From a virus: DNA of 45,478 bases. Where the stretch lies: positions 1-45,478 of the IMG/VR virus record IMGVR_UViG_3300022074_000091; one strand, 5' to 3'. Every line of letters begins with the position of its first letter. Within the stretch, counting starts at the first letter, position 1. The notes beneath the pieces are model-generated. The model searched no databases. It was not told the origin of the DNA and saw only the letters and a program-made list of their open reading frames with translations. The position numbers and the translations under genes are program-made. Shown here piece after piece: positions 33,721-40,798 of the stretch.

Positions 33721-34644
33721 ATGGATTATACATTCCTACTGGGCTCTATTGAAAATATATTAGGTAAATCTCATAAAAGAGCTAGAGATAATTATGCCTT
33801 TCATTGCCCCTTTTGCAATCATCATAAACCTAAGTTAGAGATTAAAATGTCTACTAACGAAGAAGGACAAAATCCGTGGGAATGCTGGGTTTGTGAAACT
33901 AAAGGGCGTACCGTACGTTCATTACTTAAACAGCTTAAAACACCAAGAGATACTGCTAATGAAATACTTAAATACGTACCAAGAGGAGCACAAATAGAAT
34001 ATAAGCAACTATCTATAATAGAACTACCGAAAGAATATCAGCCGCTATATTCCGCTTCCGGTGCATCAGTTATAGCTAACTTGGTAAAAAAATATTTATA
34101 TGAGAGAGGACTTTCCGACAATGATTTTATTAAATATGGGATTGGATACTGCACATCTGGAGAATATGGAGGACGAGTTATTATCCCAAGTTATTCTGCA
34201 TCCGGTACACTCAATTTCTTTGTTGCAAGAAGTTATGATGGCAACTACTATAAGTATAAAAACCCGGAAGCGAGCAAAGACATAATCTTTTTTGAAAATT
34301 TAATAAATTGGAATGCTCCTATTATTTTATGTGAAGGAGTATTTGATGCAATGGCAATACGTAGAAACGCTATACCTATATTAGGTAAAAATATATCTAC
34401 TTCGCTTTATAAGAAAATAATAACAAGTCCTTTGAGGGACATTTATATTGCGTTAGATAATGACGCTAAATCAAAAGCTTTAAAAATAGCTGAACAATTT
34501 TTAAATAACGGTAAAAGAGTTTTTATAGTAGAGATGGAGGATAAAGATCCTTCCGAAATGGGATTTCGAGCTTTTACCAGTTATATTCAATCAGCAGAAG
34601 AATTAGATATATCTCGTCTAATGCTGCATAAATTAGACCTATGA
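33721..34644 (+). CDS. DNA primase, DnaG/gp61-like
   Basis: A 307-residue primase that lays RNA primers at the replication fork. A zinc finger is formed by Cys29, Cys32, Cys55 and Cys58 (FHCPFCNHH ... CWVC). A TOPRIM catalytic domain follows, with Glu205 and Asp209 in CEGVFDA and Asp246/Asp248 in ALDNDA; a conserved EDKDPSEMGF lies near 275. It is near the size of T4 gp61 and shorter than bacterial DnaG, with no helicase domain. Its start follows the promoter at 33662, and its last bases overlap the nuclease gene's ATG. Confidence 0.88.
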   Translation: MDYTFLLGSIENILGKSHKRARDNYAFHCPFCNHHKPKLEIKMSTNEEGQNPWECWVCETKGRTVRSLLKQLKTPRDTANEILKYVPRGAQIEYKQLSIIELPKEYQPLYSASGASVIANLVKKYLYERGLSDNDFIKYGIGYCTSGEYGGRVIIPSYSASGTLNFFVARSYDGNYYKYKNPEASKDIIFFENLINWNAPIILCEGVFDAMAIRRNAIPILGKNISTSLYKKIITSPLRDIYIALDNDAKSKALKIAEQFLNNGKRVFIVEMEDKDPSEMGFRAFTSYIQSAEELDISRLMLHKLDL

Positions 34645-35423
34645 TAAAACAAGGTATGAACATTCTCGAACAAAACGAGAAAAAAAGGTTGGACTTTAAA
34701 CCTGAACTCCAACAAATTAATTTTTTAGATAGAAGAGTTTATAAAAGATCGGAAGGAGTATACTATCCATCTGTAACTACCATACTCCAATATATGCCCA
34801 AAAATAAATTTTTTGAGTCATGGCTTAAAGATGTTGGGCATAGTGCCGATCTTATTATGAGAAGAGCTGGTAAAGAAGGAACCCAAGTACATGAAGCAGC
34901 AGAAGCATTAGTAAAAGGAGAAGAAATTTCTTGGATGGATGCTTACGGTAATGCTAAATACTCTCAAATAGTATGGGAAATGATTCTTAAATTTCATGAT
35001 TTCTGGAGTTCCTGTAAACCTGAATTAATATCCACAGAAGACTTTGTATATTCTGATGAATTTAAATTTGCTGGTACTGCCGATTTAGTAGTAAAAATGG
35101 ATGATGAAGTTTGGCTGTTAGACCTTAAAACTTCTAATAGTTTACATAAGTCTTATGACCTACAGTTAGCAGCATACGCTAAAGCATTAGAAGAAACTAA
35201 AGGTATTAAAATAGATAGAACCGGTATTATTTGGTTGAAAGCTCAATCAAGAGGACCTTCTAAAAAGCAAGGAGTATATCAAGGAAAGGGCTGGAAAATA
35301 AAAATAGTAGATGAAATTGATTATAATTTTGATTTATTTCAAACAATCTATAAACTATATTCTTTAGAAAACCCTAAGGTTCAACCTATTTATAATAGTT
35401 ACCCAACTACACTAAAATTATGA
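34641..35423 (+). CDS. PD-(D/E)XK nuclease, Cas4/RecB-like
   Basis: A 260-residue nuclease. Motifs in order: GTQVHEAAE (His84), FAGTADLVV (Asp148), LLDLKTS (Asp161, Lys163) and LQLAAYAKALE (Gln in motif QxxxY). This is the PDDEXK_1/Cas4-RecB exonuclease arrangement, used for DNA end processing, recombination or host DNA degradation. No Cys cluster for an iron-sulfur centre is seen, unlike Cas4. The N-terminus (GMNILEQNE) loosely resembles the targeting-type peptides of neighbours, with ATG 34641 overlapping the primase stop. It ends in ATGA overlap with the lipoprotein gene. Confidence 0.82.
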   Translation: MIKQGMNILEQNEKKRLDFKPELQQINFLDRRVYKRSEGVYYPSVTTILQYMPKNKFFESWLKDVGHSADLIMRRAGKEGTQVHEAAEALVKGEEISWMDAYGNAKYSQIVWEMILKFHDFWSSCKPELISTEDFVYSDEFKFAGTADLVVKMDDEVWLLDLKTSNSLHKSYDLQLAAYAKALEETKGIKIDRTGIIWLKAQSRGPSKKQGVYQGKGWKIKIVDEIDYNFDLFQTIYKLYSLENPKVQPIYNSYPTTLKL

Positions 35424-36313
35424 AAAGATTACCAAGCTCATTATTTAGACTTCTAGGTGGTTTAATTACCATTTTTTTGCTTCACGGATGTGCTTCGTAT
35501 AAACTTGCCACATTAAATCACGATCCTTTATACCCGGTCGATTATATTATACCGGTTGCAAAAGAAACTAAAATAGACACGATAAATTCCTTTTCAGATT
35601 TAAGGTGGAAGTTAAGAACTGACTTTAATTTTAGATGGGACTTTGCTCAATATGCTATGAATCAACCTTATTCATGGTACTGGAATAATCCAAGGTTAGA
35701 CGGAATATGGAGACCATATAATAGATTCGATGTTTATTTTCATAGTCACTGGTTTTGGACTGATTGGGCTTTCAGTTATAATTCTTGGTCCTGGTACGAC
35801 TGGTATAGACCTTTTCACTATTACGGATGGAACCGTCCTTACAGACCATGGAATAATGTAGTATGGGGTTCGAATTATAATAATTATAATGTTGCTTATA
35901 TTAATGGAAGAAGAGGGAGTAACGTAACTAATTATAATAATAGGACCATTAGTAATCGAATAATTACTAGATATAATAATCCTAGAAATAACGTTAATAA
36001 CGATAATATTAATCGTATAGTTAACGAATTTAAAGAAAATGGCCTTAACGTAAGAATAATAAATAACAGTAATAATGATCAAATTATCAGAAATAATTCT
36101 GGAACAAACTGGTCGTCCGAAAGCCGTAATAATGGCAGGGGGAGCTGGAACAGGCAAAACATACCTTCTAAACCAGTTGTCCCTAGACTCTCTAACCCAG
36201 TTCAACCCAGACAAGTATATAGAGGATCCGGATCACCCGTATTACAACAAACTAGGTCCAGCGTCCAGTCAAACAGCCAAGGACGCAATGGCGGCAGCGG
36301 AAGAAAAAATTAG
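35420..36313 (+). CDS. Aromatic/Asn-rich lipoprotein, C-terminus overprinted by the next gene
   Basis: A 297-residue protein with a signal peptide (two basic residues, hydrophobic 11-21) and a lipobox ending Leu-His-Gly-Cys24, so it is probably a lipoprotein. Residues 75-150 are extraordinarily rich in Trp, Tyr, Phe, Asn and Arg (NRFDVYFHSHWFWTDWAFSY), and from 150 on Asn/Arg/Ser dominate. The last 79 codons overlap the kinase gene at 36075 by 239 bases in another frame. Surface lipoproteins of phages often block superinfection or act in lysis; neither is shown. Similar aromatic prolipoproteins exist in Flavobacteria. Confidence 0.68.
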   Translation: MKRLPSSLFRLLGGLITIFLLHGCASYKLATLNHDPLYPVDYIIPVAKETKIDTINSFSDLRWKLRTDFNFRWDFAQYAMNQPYSWYWNNPRLDGIWRPYNRFDVYFHSHWFWTDWAFSYNSWSWYDWYRPFHYYGWNRPYRPWNNVVWGSNYNNYNVAYINGRRGSNVTNYNNRTISNRIITRYNNPRNNVNNDNINRIVNEFKENGLNVRIINNSNNDQIIRNNSGTNWSSESRNNGRGSWNRQNIPSKPVVPRLSNPVQPRQVYRGSGSPVLQQTRSSVQSNSQGRNGGSGRKN

Positions 36314-37016
36314 CTTTGTTTGGGATACTACTGCTTCAGGAGCTGGCTTTCAGAGAAACTTAGACAAGTTACTTTCTCTAGGTTATGATGTATATATGGT
36401 GATGGTATATGCACATCCTATGATTTCATATATTTCAAATTTTAAAGGTAGAAAAAGAAATGTTCCTGCAGATGCAGTAATGTCTACCTGGAGAAATATT
36501 TATCAAAAAATTGAAGATTATAATAAAAAATTAAAAGGTAATTTATCTATACATGTTAGCGATAGGGGCGGAAAATTTAATAAAGAAATTGAAGGATTTA
36601 ATACTGCTGCTAAAGCAGGAATATCTGGAGTTAAAGATTATTTAAAGAGGTATAATGAAGAAAACGATATAGGAGGTTCATCTTTCTTTGAACCAATAGA
36701 AATGTCTAAAGAAGAAGAGGACGAGTTTATAAAGCATGTTGGTAGTCTTAGTTGGGACAAGGATAGTAGATCTGAAGACAAAGCTATTAAAAAAGAATTT
36801 TTAAAAGCATATAGAAAAAACGGAGTAGGTCCTGGTCAAGATAAATTAAGAGATGCAGTAAAAAAGTATAGAGATAGAAAAGCAAAAAGAGATGCAGATT
36901 ACGATGCAGTTTTAGACAACATAATTGATATGATTTATAATCCTATTTTTCAAGAAAAACTTAAGCACTCTACTCCTAGAGAAATAGATCAAAAAGTACA
37001 AGCATTTTTAGCATGA
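36075..37016 (+). CDS. Zeta-toxin-like P-loop kinase with capsid-targeting-like N-terminus
   Basis: A 313-residue protein opening with MIKLSEIILEQ, the targeting-type peptide seen in several neighbours, followed immediately by a Walker A motif GGAGTGKT (22-29, Lys28). Further zeta/AAA_33 features: FVWDTTASGAGF near 85, and YAHPMISYISNFKGR then Arg/Val-Pro-rich R-x-x-x-x-x-x-W. Zeta toxins phosphorylate UDP-GlcNAc and stop wall synthesis; the phage relative may do this or phosphorylate another small molecule or RNA end. The C-terminal ~110 residues are charged helices. ATG 36075 is inside the lipoprotein gene, and the stop overlaps the next ATG. Confidence 0.72.
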   Translation: MIKLSEIILEQTGRPKAVIMAGGAGTGKTYLLNQLSLDSLTQFNPDKYIEDPDHPYYNKLGPASSQTAKDAMAAAEEKISFVWDTTASGAGFQRNLDKLLSLGYDVYMVMVYAHPMISYISNFKGRKRNVPADAVMSTWRNIYQKIEDYNKKLKGNLSIHVSDRGGKFNKEIEGFNTAAKAGISGVKDYLKRYNEENDIGGSSFFEPIEMSKEEEDEFIKHVGSLSWDKDSRSEDKAIKKEFLKAYRKNGVGPGQDKLRDAVKKYRDRKAKRDADYDAVLDNIIDMIYNPIFQEKLKHSTPREIDQKVQAFLA

Positions 37017-39187
37017 TAGCACTATACCCAGGAGCATTTAAACCACCTCATAGAGGTCATTTTAACGTAGTAAAATCTTTACTCGACGGCTCTTATAATG
37101 GTTCTATATACGATAAAGACAATTATAAAGAAAAGGGTATAGATCTAGTTTCTGGTAAATCTAATGAAAAACCTAATATAGATAAAGTTATAGTATTTGT
37201 AGGTGCAGGAGAAAGAAACGGTATAGATAAAGACGAAGCATTAACTATTTGGAACATATATGCTAGATACTTAGGTAATGTAGAAATATTAGATGGAGGA
37301 AGTAACCCAATGTTTGCTGCAAAAGACTATGCTCAAGCAGATCCCGAAACTAAATTCGTAGCAGTAACAGGAATAAGATCAGAAGAAGATTTTGTAGATT
37401 TAAGGAGAGTTACTACTTTTAAAAATGCACCTAACGTACAAGGTTTAGCTTTAGCTTCTAAACCCGGTTCAGGTGTAAGAGCTACAGATTTTAGAAAAAA
37501 TATACTTTCAGGTAACTTAGATCAAATTACAGATTTTTTTCCTAAAGATCTATCAGGAGAAGAAATTTTAAAAATTTTAAACGATCTGAAAGATAAAATC
37601 GTTGCAGAAATATTAGCAAACAATATAGATGGTTTTATAAATGAATATTTTAACGAAGGGCAATTGAATAAAACAGGAATAATAAACTCTGTTGATAAAA
37701 ATAGATTAGATATACTTTATAACTACCTTTACAGATTAATACCTAGCGGAGTTAATATTACTCACAATAGAGATTATTTAACAGTAAAATTTGATAACAT
37801 GAAAGAAGAACAATTGTCTTTATTTAAAGTAGCACCGTCTGGAAAAGTGTTTAACCTAATTCAACAGTTTAGACAAGAAGCAGGATCCCAACAGTGTAGT
37901 ATTTACGATAAAAGAGACAACTGTGGCCCAGCAGCATTAGATTTTATTTCATGGGCTGAATCTAAAGGAATAAAAGACCTAAAAAGAATAAGAGGTTTCT
38001 TTAGGGCAGACATTCCAGTCTCTGGAAAAAGAGATTTTACTCGTGAAATGAAACAAGAATTTTTAAAGGATGGTGGAAATTGGAATAGTGCTAAAGAGAG
38101 ATTCGAATGGATCTCTAATAGCAAATATAAAGAACAATGGAAGTATATTCCTCATTTCTGGGTAGAAGATTCAAAAGGTAGAATTTATGACACAGTAGGT
38201 CAACAGCAATTCATTGATGCTGGTTATTCTAAAGATTTAAACTCAGATAGATACACGTTATCTGATATACTAGAAACTTTGTTCAATGGTAAAGTAAAAA
38301 GAAAACAATCTAGATTACAATTAAAAGATTATATTACTTCTTTAACTGAATATATGCTTGATATAGGAATGAATATTACACCTTTGCCCGAAGTTGTAAT
38401 TAAAAAAGATCAAAATAATGCTAATAACTTTTTTGGAAGAACAGCTTATTATTCTCCTTCTGAAAAAAAAATAGTTTTATATATTACCGGAAGACATAAT
38501 AAAGATATAGTTAGATCTTATGCACATGAAATGGTGCATCATATGCAAAACTTACAAGGCGTTCTCAACAACATCAATACTACCGATACTAACTCAGATG
38601 ATAGATTATTACAATTAGAGAAAGAAGCATATACTTTAGGTAACATAACTTTTAGAAACTGGGAAGATAGTATAAAAAATTTAGACGAGAGTTTATGGGC
38701 GAATATAAATGCTAAAAAGAAATCTGGTAAAAAATCTTCTCATAAAAATTCAAAAGCGTATAAAGCAGCTAAAAAAGCAGGCACGGCATTAAAAAAATCT
38801 AAAAACGAAATAGTATTTAGTATCGATGAATTAGCTGAAGATTTAATCAAATTAATAAAAGAAGAACCTAAAAAAGGTACAGGTAAGAAACCAAAAGGAT
38901 CAAGCAGAAGATTATACACAGATGAAGATCCAAAAGATACAGTTGGAGTTAAATTTAGCTCTAGACAAGATATAGTAGATACTTTAAATAAAAAATCATT
39001 TAAAGCTAAATCTCATGCTAGACAATCTCAAATTATAAACTTGATTCATCAAAGAACTAGAGCAGCATATAATAGAGCAAAAAAACCTGATGTTAAAAAA
39101 CGTTTAAAAAGTGCTTTTGACTATATAAAAGATAGAAAAGAAGCGTCTAAAAAGAAGACTCAACGTTTAAAAAAATCTAAAAAATAG
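37013..39187 (+). CDS. Fusion of nucleotidyltransferase, cysteine-protease-like and zincin domains
   Basis: A 724-residue protein. Residues 1-195 form a cytidylyltransferase-like/NMN-adenylyltransferase fold: YPGAFKPPHRGHFNVV at the start and SKPGSGVRATDFRKNI near 155-170 (an ISxTxxR-like motif). Residues about 295-410 look like a papain/transglutaminase-type enzyme, with Cys304 in NCGPAALDF, His381 in PHFW and Asp393 in YDTVG as a possible triad. Residues 430-560 are a zincin: HEMVHH at 505-510 and Glu538 in LEKEAY as third ligand. The last ~130 residues are Lys-rich. No targeting peptide is seen. The combination suggests several ejected or auxiliary activities in one chain. Confidence 0.68.
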   Translation: MIALYPGAFKPPHRGHFNVVKSLLDGSYNGSIYDKDNYKEKGIDLVSGKSNEKPNIDKVIVFVGAGERNGIDKDEALTIWNIYARYLGNVEILDGGSNPMFAAKDYAQADPETKFVAVTGIRSEEDFVDLRRVTTFKNAPNVQGLALASKPGSGVRATDFRKNILSGNLDQITDFFPKDLSGEEILKILNDLKDKIVAEILANNIDGFINEYFNEGQLNKTGIINSVDKNRLDILYNYLYRLIPSGVNITHNRDYLTVKFDNMKEEQLSLFKVAPSGKVFNLIQQFRQEAGSQQCSIYDKRDNCGPAALDFISWAESKGIKDLKRIRGFFRADIPVSGKRDFTREMKQEFLKDGGNWNSAKERFEWISNSKYKEQWKYIPHFWVEDSKGRIYDTVGQQQFIDAGYSKDLNSDRYTLSDILETLFNGKVKRKQSRLQLKDYITSLTEYMLDIGMNITPLPEVVIKKDQNNANNFFGRTAYYSPSEKKIVLYITGRHNKDIVRSYAHEMVHHMQNLQGVLNNINTTDTNSDDRLLQLEKEAYTLGNITFRNWEDSIKNLDESLWANINAKKKSGKKSSHKNSKAYKAAKKAGTALKKSKNEIVFSIDELAEDLIKLIKEEPKKGTGKKPKGSSRRLYTDEDPKDTVGVKFSSRQDIVDTLNKKSFKAKSHARQSQIINLIHQRTRAAYNRAKKPDVKKRLKSAFDYIKDRKEASKKKTQRLKKSKK

Positions 39188-39218
39188 TTGGAAACTAACA
39201 TGAAAGTTCGTATATTAT
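39185..39218 (+). promoter_or_regulatory. Host-type promoter
   Basis: TAGTTG at 39185-39190, whose TAG is the stop codon of the fusion gene, then exactly 20 bases and TATATTAT at 39211-39218. ATG 39249 follows 30 bases later, with AAAGG just before it. Same layout as at 940, 30236 and 33662. Confidence 0.62.
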
Positions 39219-39248
39219 ATAAGAAAACTATAGTTAAATAAAGGTTAT

Positions 39249-39842
39249 ATGAATACAAGTATTGTAGACTTACTAGAGGCATATCCTCTTCCGGAACAAA
39301 AAGAAACACCATCTTACCAGATATACTGTGATATGGATGGAGTATTGACTGACTTTGAATCTAGGTTTCATAAAAAACTTAATGAAGTTGGTCCTGATTA
39401 TTATCCTTTAAGAGATATTGAAAAGGTAACTAAGCCAAAGCATTTTGAACAAATATTTGGTATGGATGAATTTTGGAATTTTATCGATAATATTGTAGGT
39501 GTATCGTTTTGGGTAGGTATGGACTGGATGCCAAGAGGGCAAGAGTTATGGAATTTTATTAGTCCTTATAGTCCTCAACTTCTTACCTCTCCTTCTAGAA
39601 ATAATACTTCAAGATTAGGAAAAAATTTATGGGTAAAAAATAATCTTACTCCGAAACCAAAAGTAAACTTTGCATACTCTGCTGATAAACAAAGATATGC
39701 TAATGAAAATAAAATATTAATAGACGATAAGAAATCTAATATAGCAGAATGGATATCGAAAGGTGGTATTGCCTTTAGAGTAAAAAATGGAGATATCGGA
39801 CCTGCTATACAGGGACTAAAACAACTAGGTTATGAGGGATAA
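39249..39842 (+). CDS. HAD-type 5'(3')-deoxyribonucleotidase with targeting-like N-terminus
   Basis: A 197-residue HAD phosphatase. Motif I is YCDMDGVLTDF (Asp28, Asp30) and a motif IV-like ILIDDKKSNI lies near 155-163. The cap region is helical and Trp-rich (FWVGMDWMPRGQELWNFISP). The family removes the phosphate from nucleoside monophosphates and is common in phages that recycle nucleotides. The N-terminus MNTSIVDLLEAYPL has an Leu-Leu-Glu before the catalytic domain, like the prohead-targeting peptides of neighbouring genes, though less clearly. It overlaps the next gene by 11 bases. Confidence 0.75.
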   Translation: MNTSIVDLLEAYPLPEQKETPSYQIYCDMDGVLTDFESRFHKKLNEVGPDYYPLRDIEKVTKPKHFEQIFGMDEFWNFIDNIVGVSFWVGMDWMPRGQELWNFISPYSPQLLTSPSRNNTSRLGKNLWVKNNLTPKPKVNFAYSADKQRYANENKILIDDKKSNIAEWISKGGIAFRVKNGDIGPAIQGLKQLGYEG

Positions 39843-40407
39843 TACTCTTAAAAAAGAGTTTAAAAAATCAGATGTAGATAGAATAAGAAATATAGTCAAT
39901 AAAGATTTTACTTCTAAAACTAAAGCACAAACCGGTTATAAAAAATCTTCTAAAAGATATAAAGAAGGAGAGATTTGGGAAGAACGCGGTAAGCAATGGA
40001 CTATTAAAAACGGCCTCAAACAAAACATTACTAAACTTGATTCTGCTAAAAAGGCAGCTAAAATACCTTTAGCCTGCCCAAAATGTGGTGGTCCTATGAA
40101 TTATCATTTATCTAAGCAAACTTATAAGATAAATAAGATGTGCTTTAACTGTACTATGGACTATAACGATGAACTTAGAAAAGCAGGATTACTAGATGAT
40201 TATATTCGTCAAATGCAAAAAGGAAATATTAAAGTTTTTGTAAATGATGTTGAGCAGCAGTTAGAGGAGTATATGGATGACGATTCGAGTATAGTAACAG
40301 AACAAGGTGATATAGAAGTTTGGAAATCGAATGAGTCTAAGGTTAAAAATGAAATGTCTGATAAATTAAAGGAATATTTAGACTATTTAAAGAGTAAGCT
40401 GGATTAG
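39832..40407 (+). CDS. Zinc-ribbon protein of a conserved marine-phage family
   Basis: A 191-residue protein. CPKCGGPM (about 82-89) and CFNCTMDYNDELRKAG (about 102-117) give two CxxC pairs, typical of a zinc ribbon. Ahead of it, EIWEERGKQWTIKNGLKQNI is a conserved stretch I recall from cyanophage and marine phage proteins. The C-terminal 60 residues are acidic and helical. Function is unknown; nucleic acid or protein binding is a fair guess. It overlaps the nucleotidase gene by 11 bases and is followed by a 37-base gap with a late-type motif. Confidence 0.6.
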   Translation: MRDNTLKKEFKKSDVDRIRNIVNKDFTSKTKAQTGYKKSSKRYKEGEIWEERGKQWTIKNGLKQNITKLDSAKKAAKIPLACPKCGGPMNYHLSKQTYKINKMCFNCTMDYNDELRKAGLLDDYIRQMQKGNIKVFVNDVEQQLEEYMDDDSSIVTEQGDIEVWKSNESKVKNEMSDKLKEYLDYLKSKLD

Positions 40408-40409
40408 TA

Positions 40410-40424
40410 TATATTTATATTAAA
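40410..40424 (+). promoter_or_regulatory. Candidate late-promoter motif (TATTTATA)
   Basis: TATTTATA at 40412-40419 within an AT-rich run in the gap between the zinc-ribbon gene and ATG 40445. It shares the core of the 13801, 15600 and 20025 motifs but continues TTAAA instead of ATAAA. Confidence 0.3.
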
Positions 40425-40444
40425 CTATATTATTTTTTTATCTC

Positions 40445-40792
40445 ATGACACAGAAGCAACTATTAGAATCTGTATTATCCGAACTCGTACATATTAAAAA
40501 ACATATGCCTAATGGTGAACTTAAGGCTATGATTGAAGATGTAAGAGAACTTAAAGAAGACATGTCTGACCTTAAATTTACTCTATTAAACCCAGAAGAC
40601 GGAGTAATAGTTAAAACAAATAAAAACTCTGATTTCAGGAGAGATATGCAAAGTAATGAAAGAGATTTTCAAGCTAAGATGGCTGAAGTAGAAGATCTTA
40701 AACGATGGAAAGACGGAGTTACTAAGGCACTATGGATTTTATTTGCAGGATTAGCTGCTGTAATAATTAGATTACTAACAGAAATAATTTAA
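40445..40792 (+). CDS. Tail-anchored coiled-coil membrane protein
   Basis: A 115-residue protein with a helical, coiled-coil-like N-terminal 90 residues (NGELKAMIEDVRELKEDMSD) and a single transmembrane helix near the C-terminus (ALWILFAGLAAVIIRLL), with only a few residues after it. XhlA-type hemolysin/holin partners and some phage membrane anchors share this layout, so a lysis role is possible. The central LLNPEDGVIVKTNKNSDFRR is a stretch I associate with marine phages. It follows a late-type motif and is six bases ahead of the next gene. Confidence 0.55.
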   Translation: MTQKQLLESVLSELVHIKKHMPNGELKAMIEDVRELKEDMSDLKFTLLNPEDGVIVKTNKNSDFRRDMQSNERDFQAKMAEVEDLKRWKDGVTKALWILFAGLAAVIIRLLTEII

Positions 40793-40798
40793 TGATTA

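Noticed and set aside
35696-36214. 172-residue minus-strand open frame
   Set aside because: It lies opposite the lipoprotein and kinase genes, is Ile/Ser/Val-rich with no recognisable motif, and arises from the Asn/Tyr codon bias of the + strand.
40426-40433. TATATTAT before 40445 as a host-type promoter
   Set aside because: There is no TTG 20 bases upstream; the base box alone is common in AT-rich sequence.
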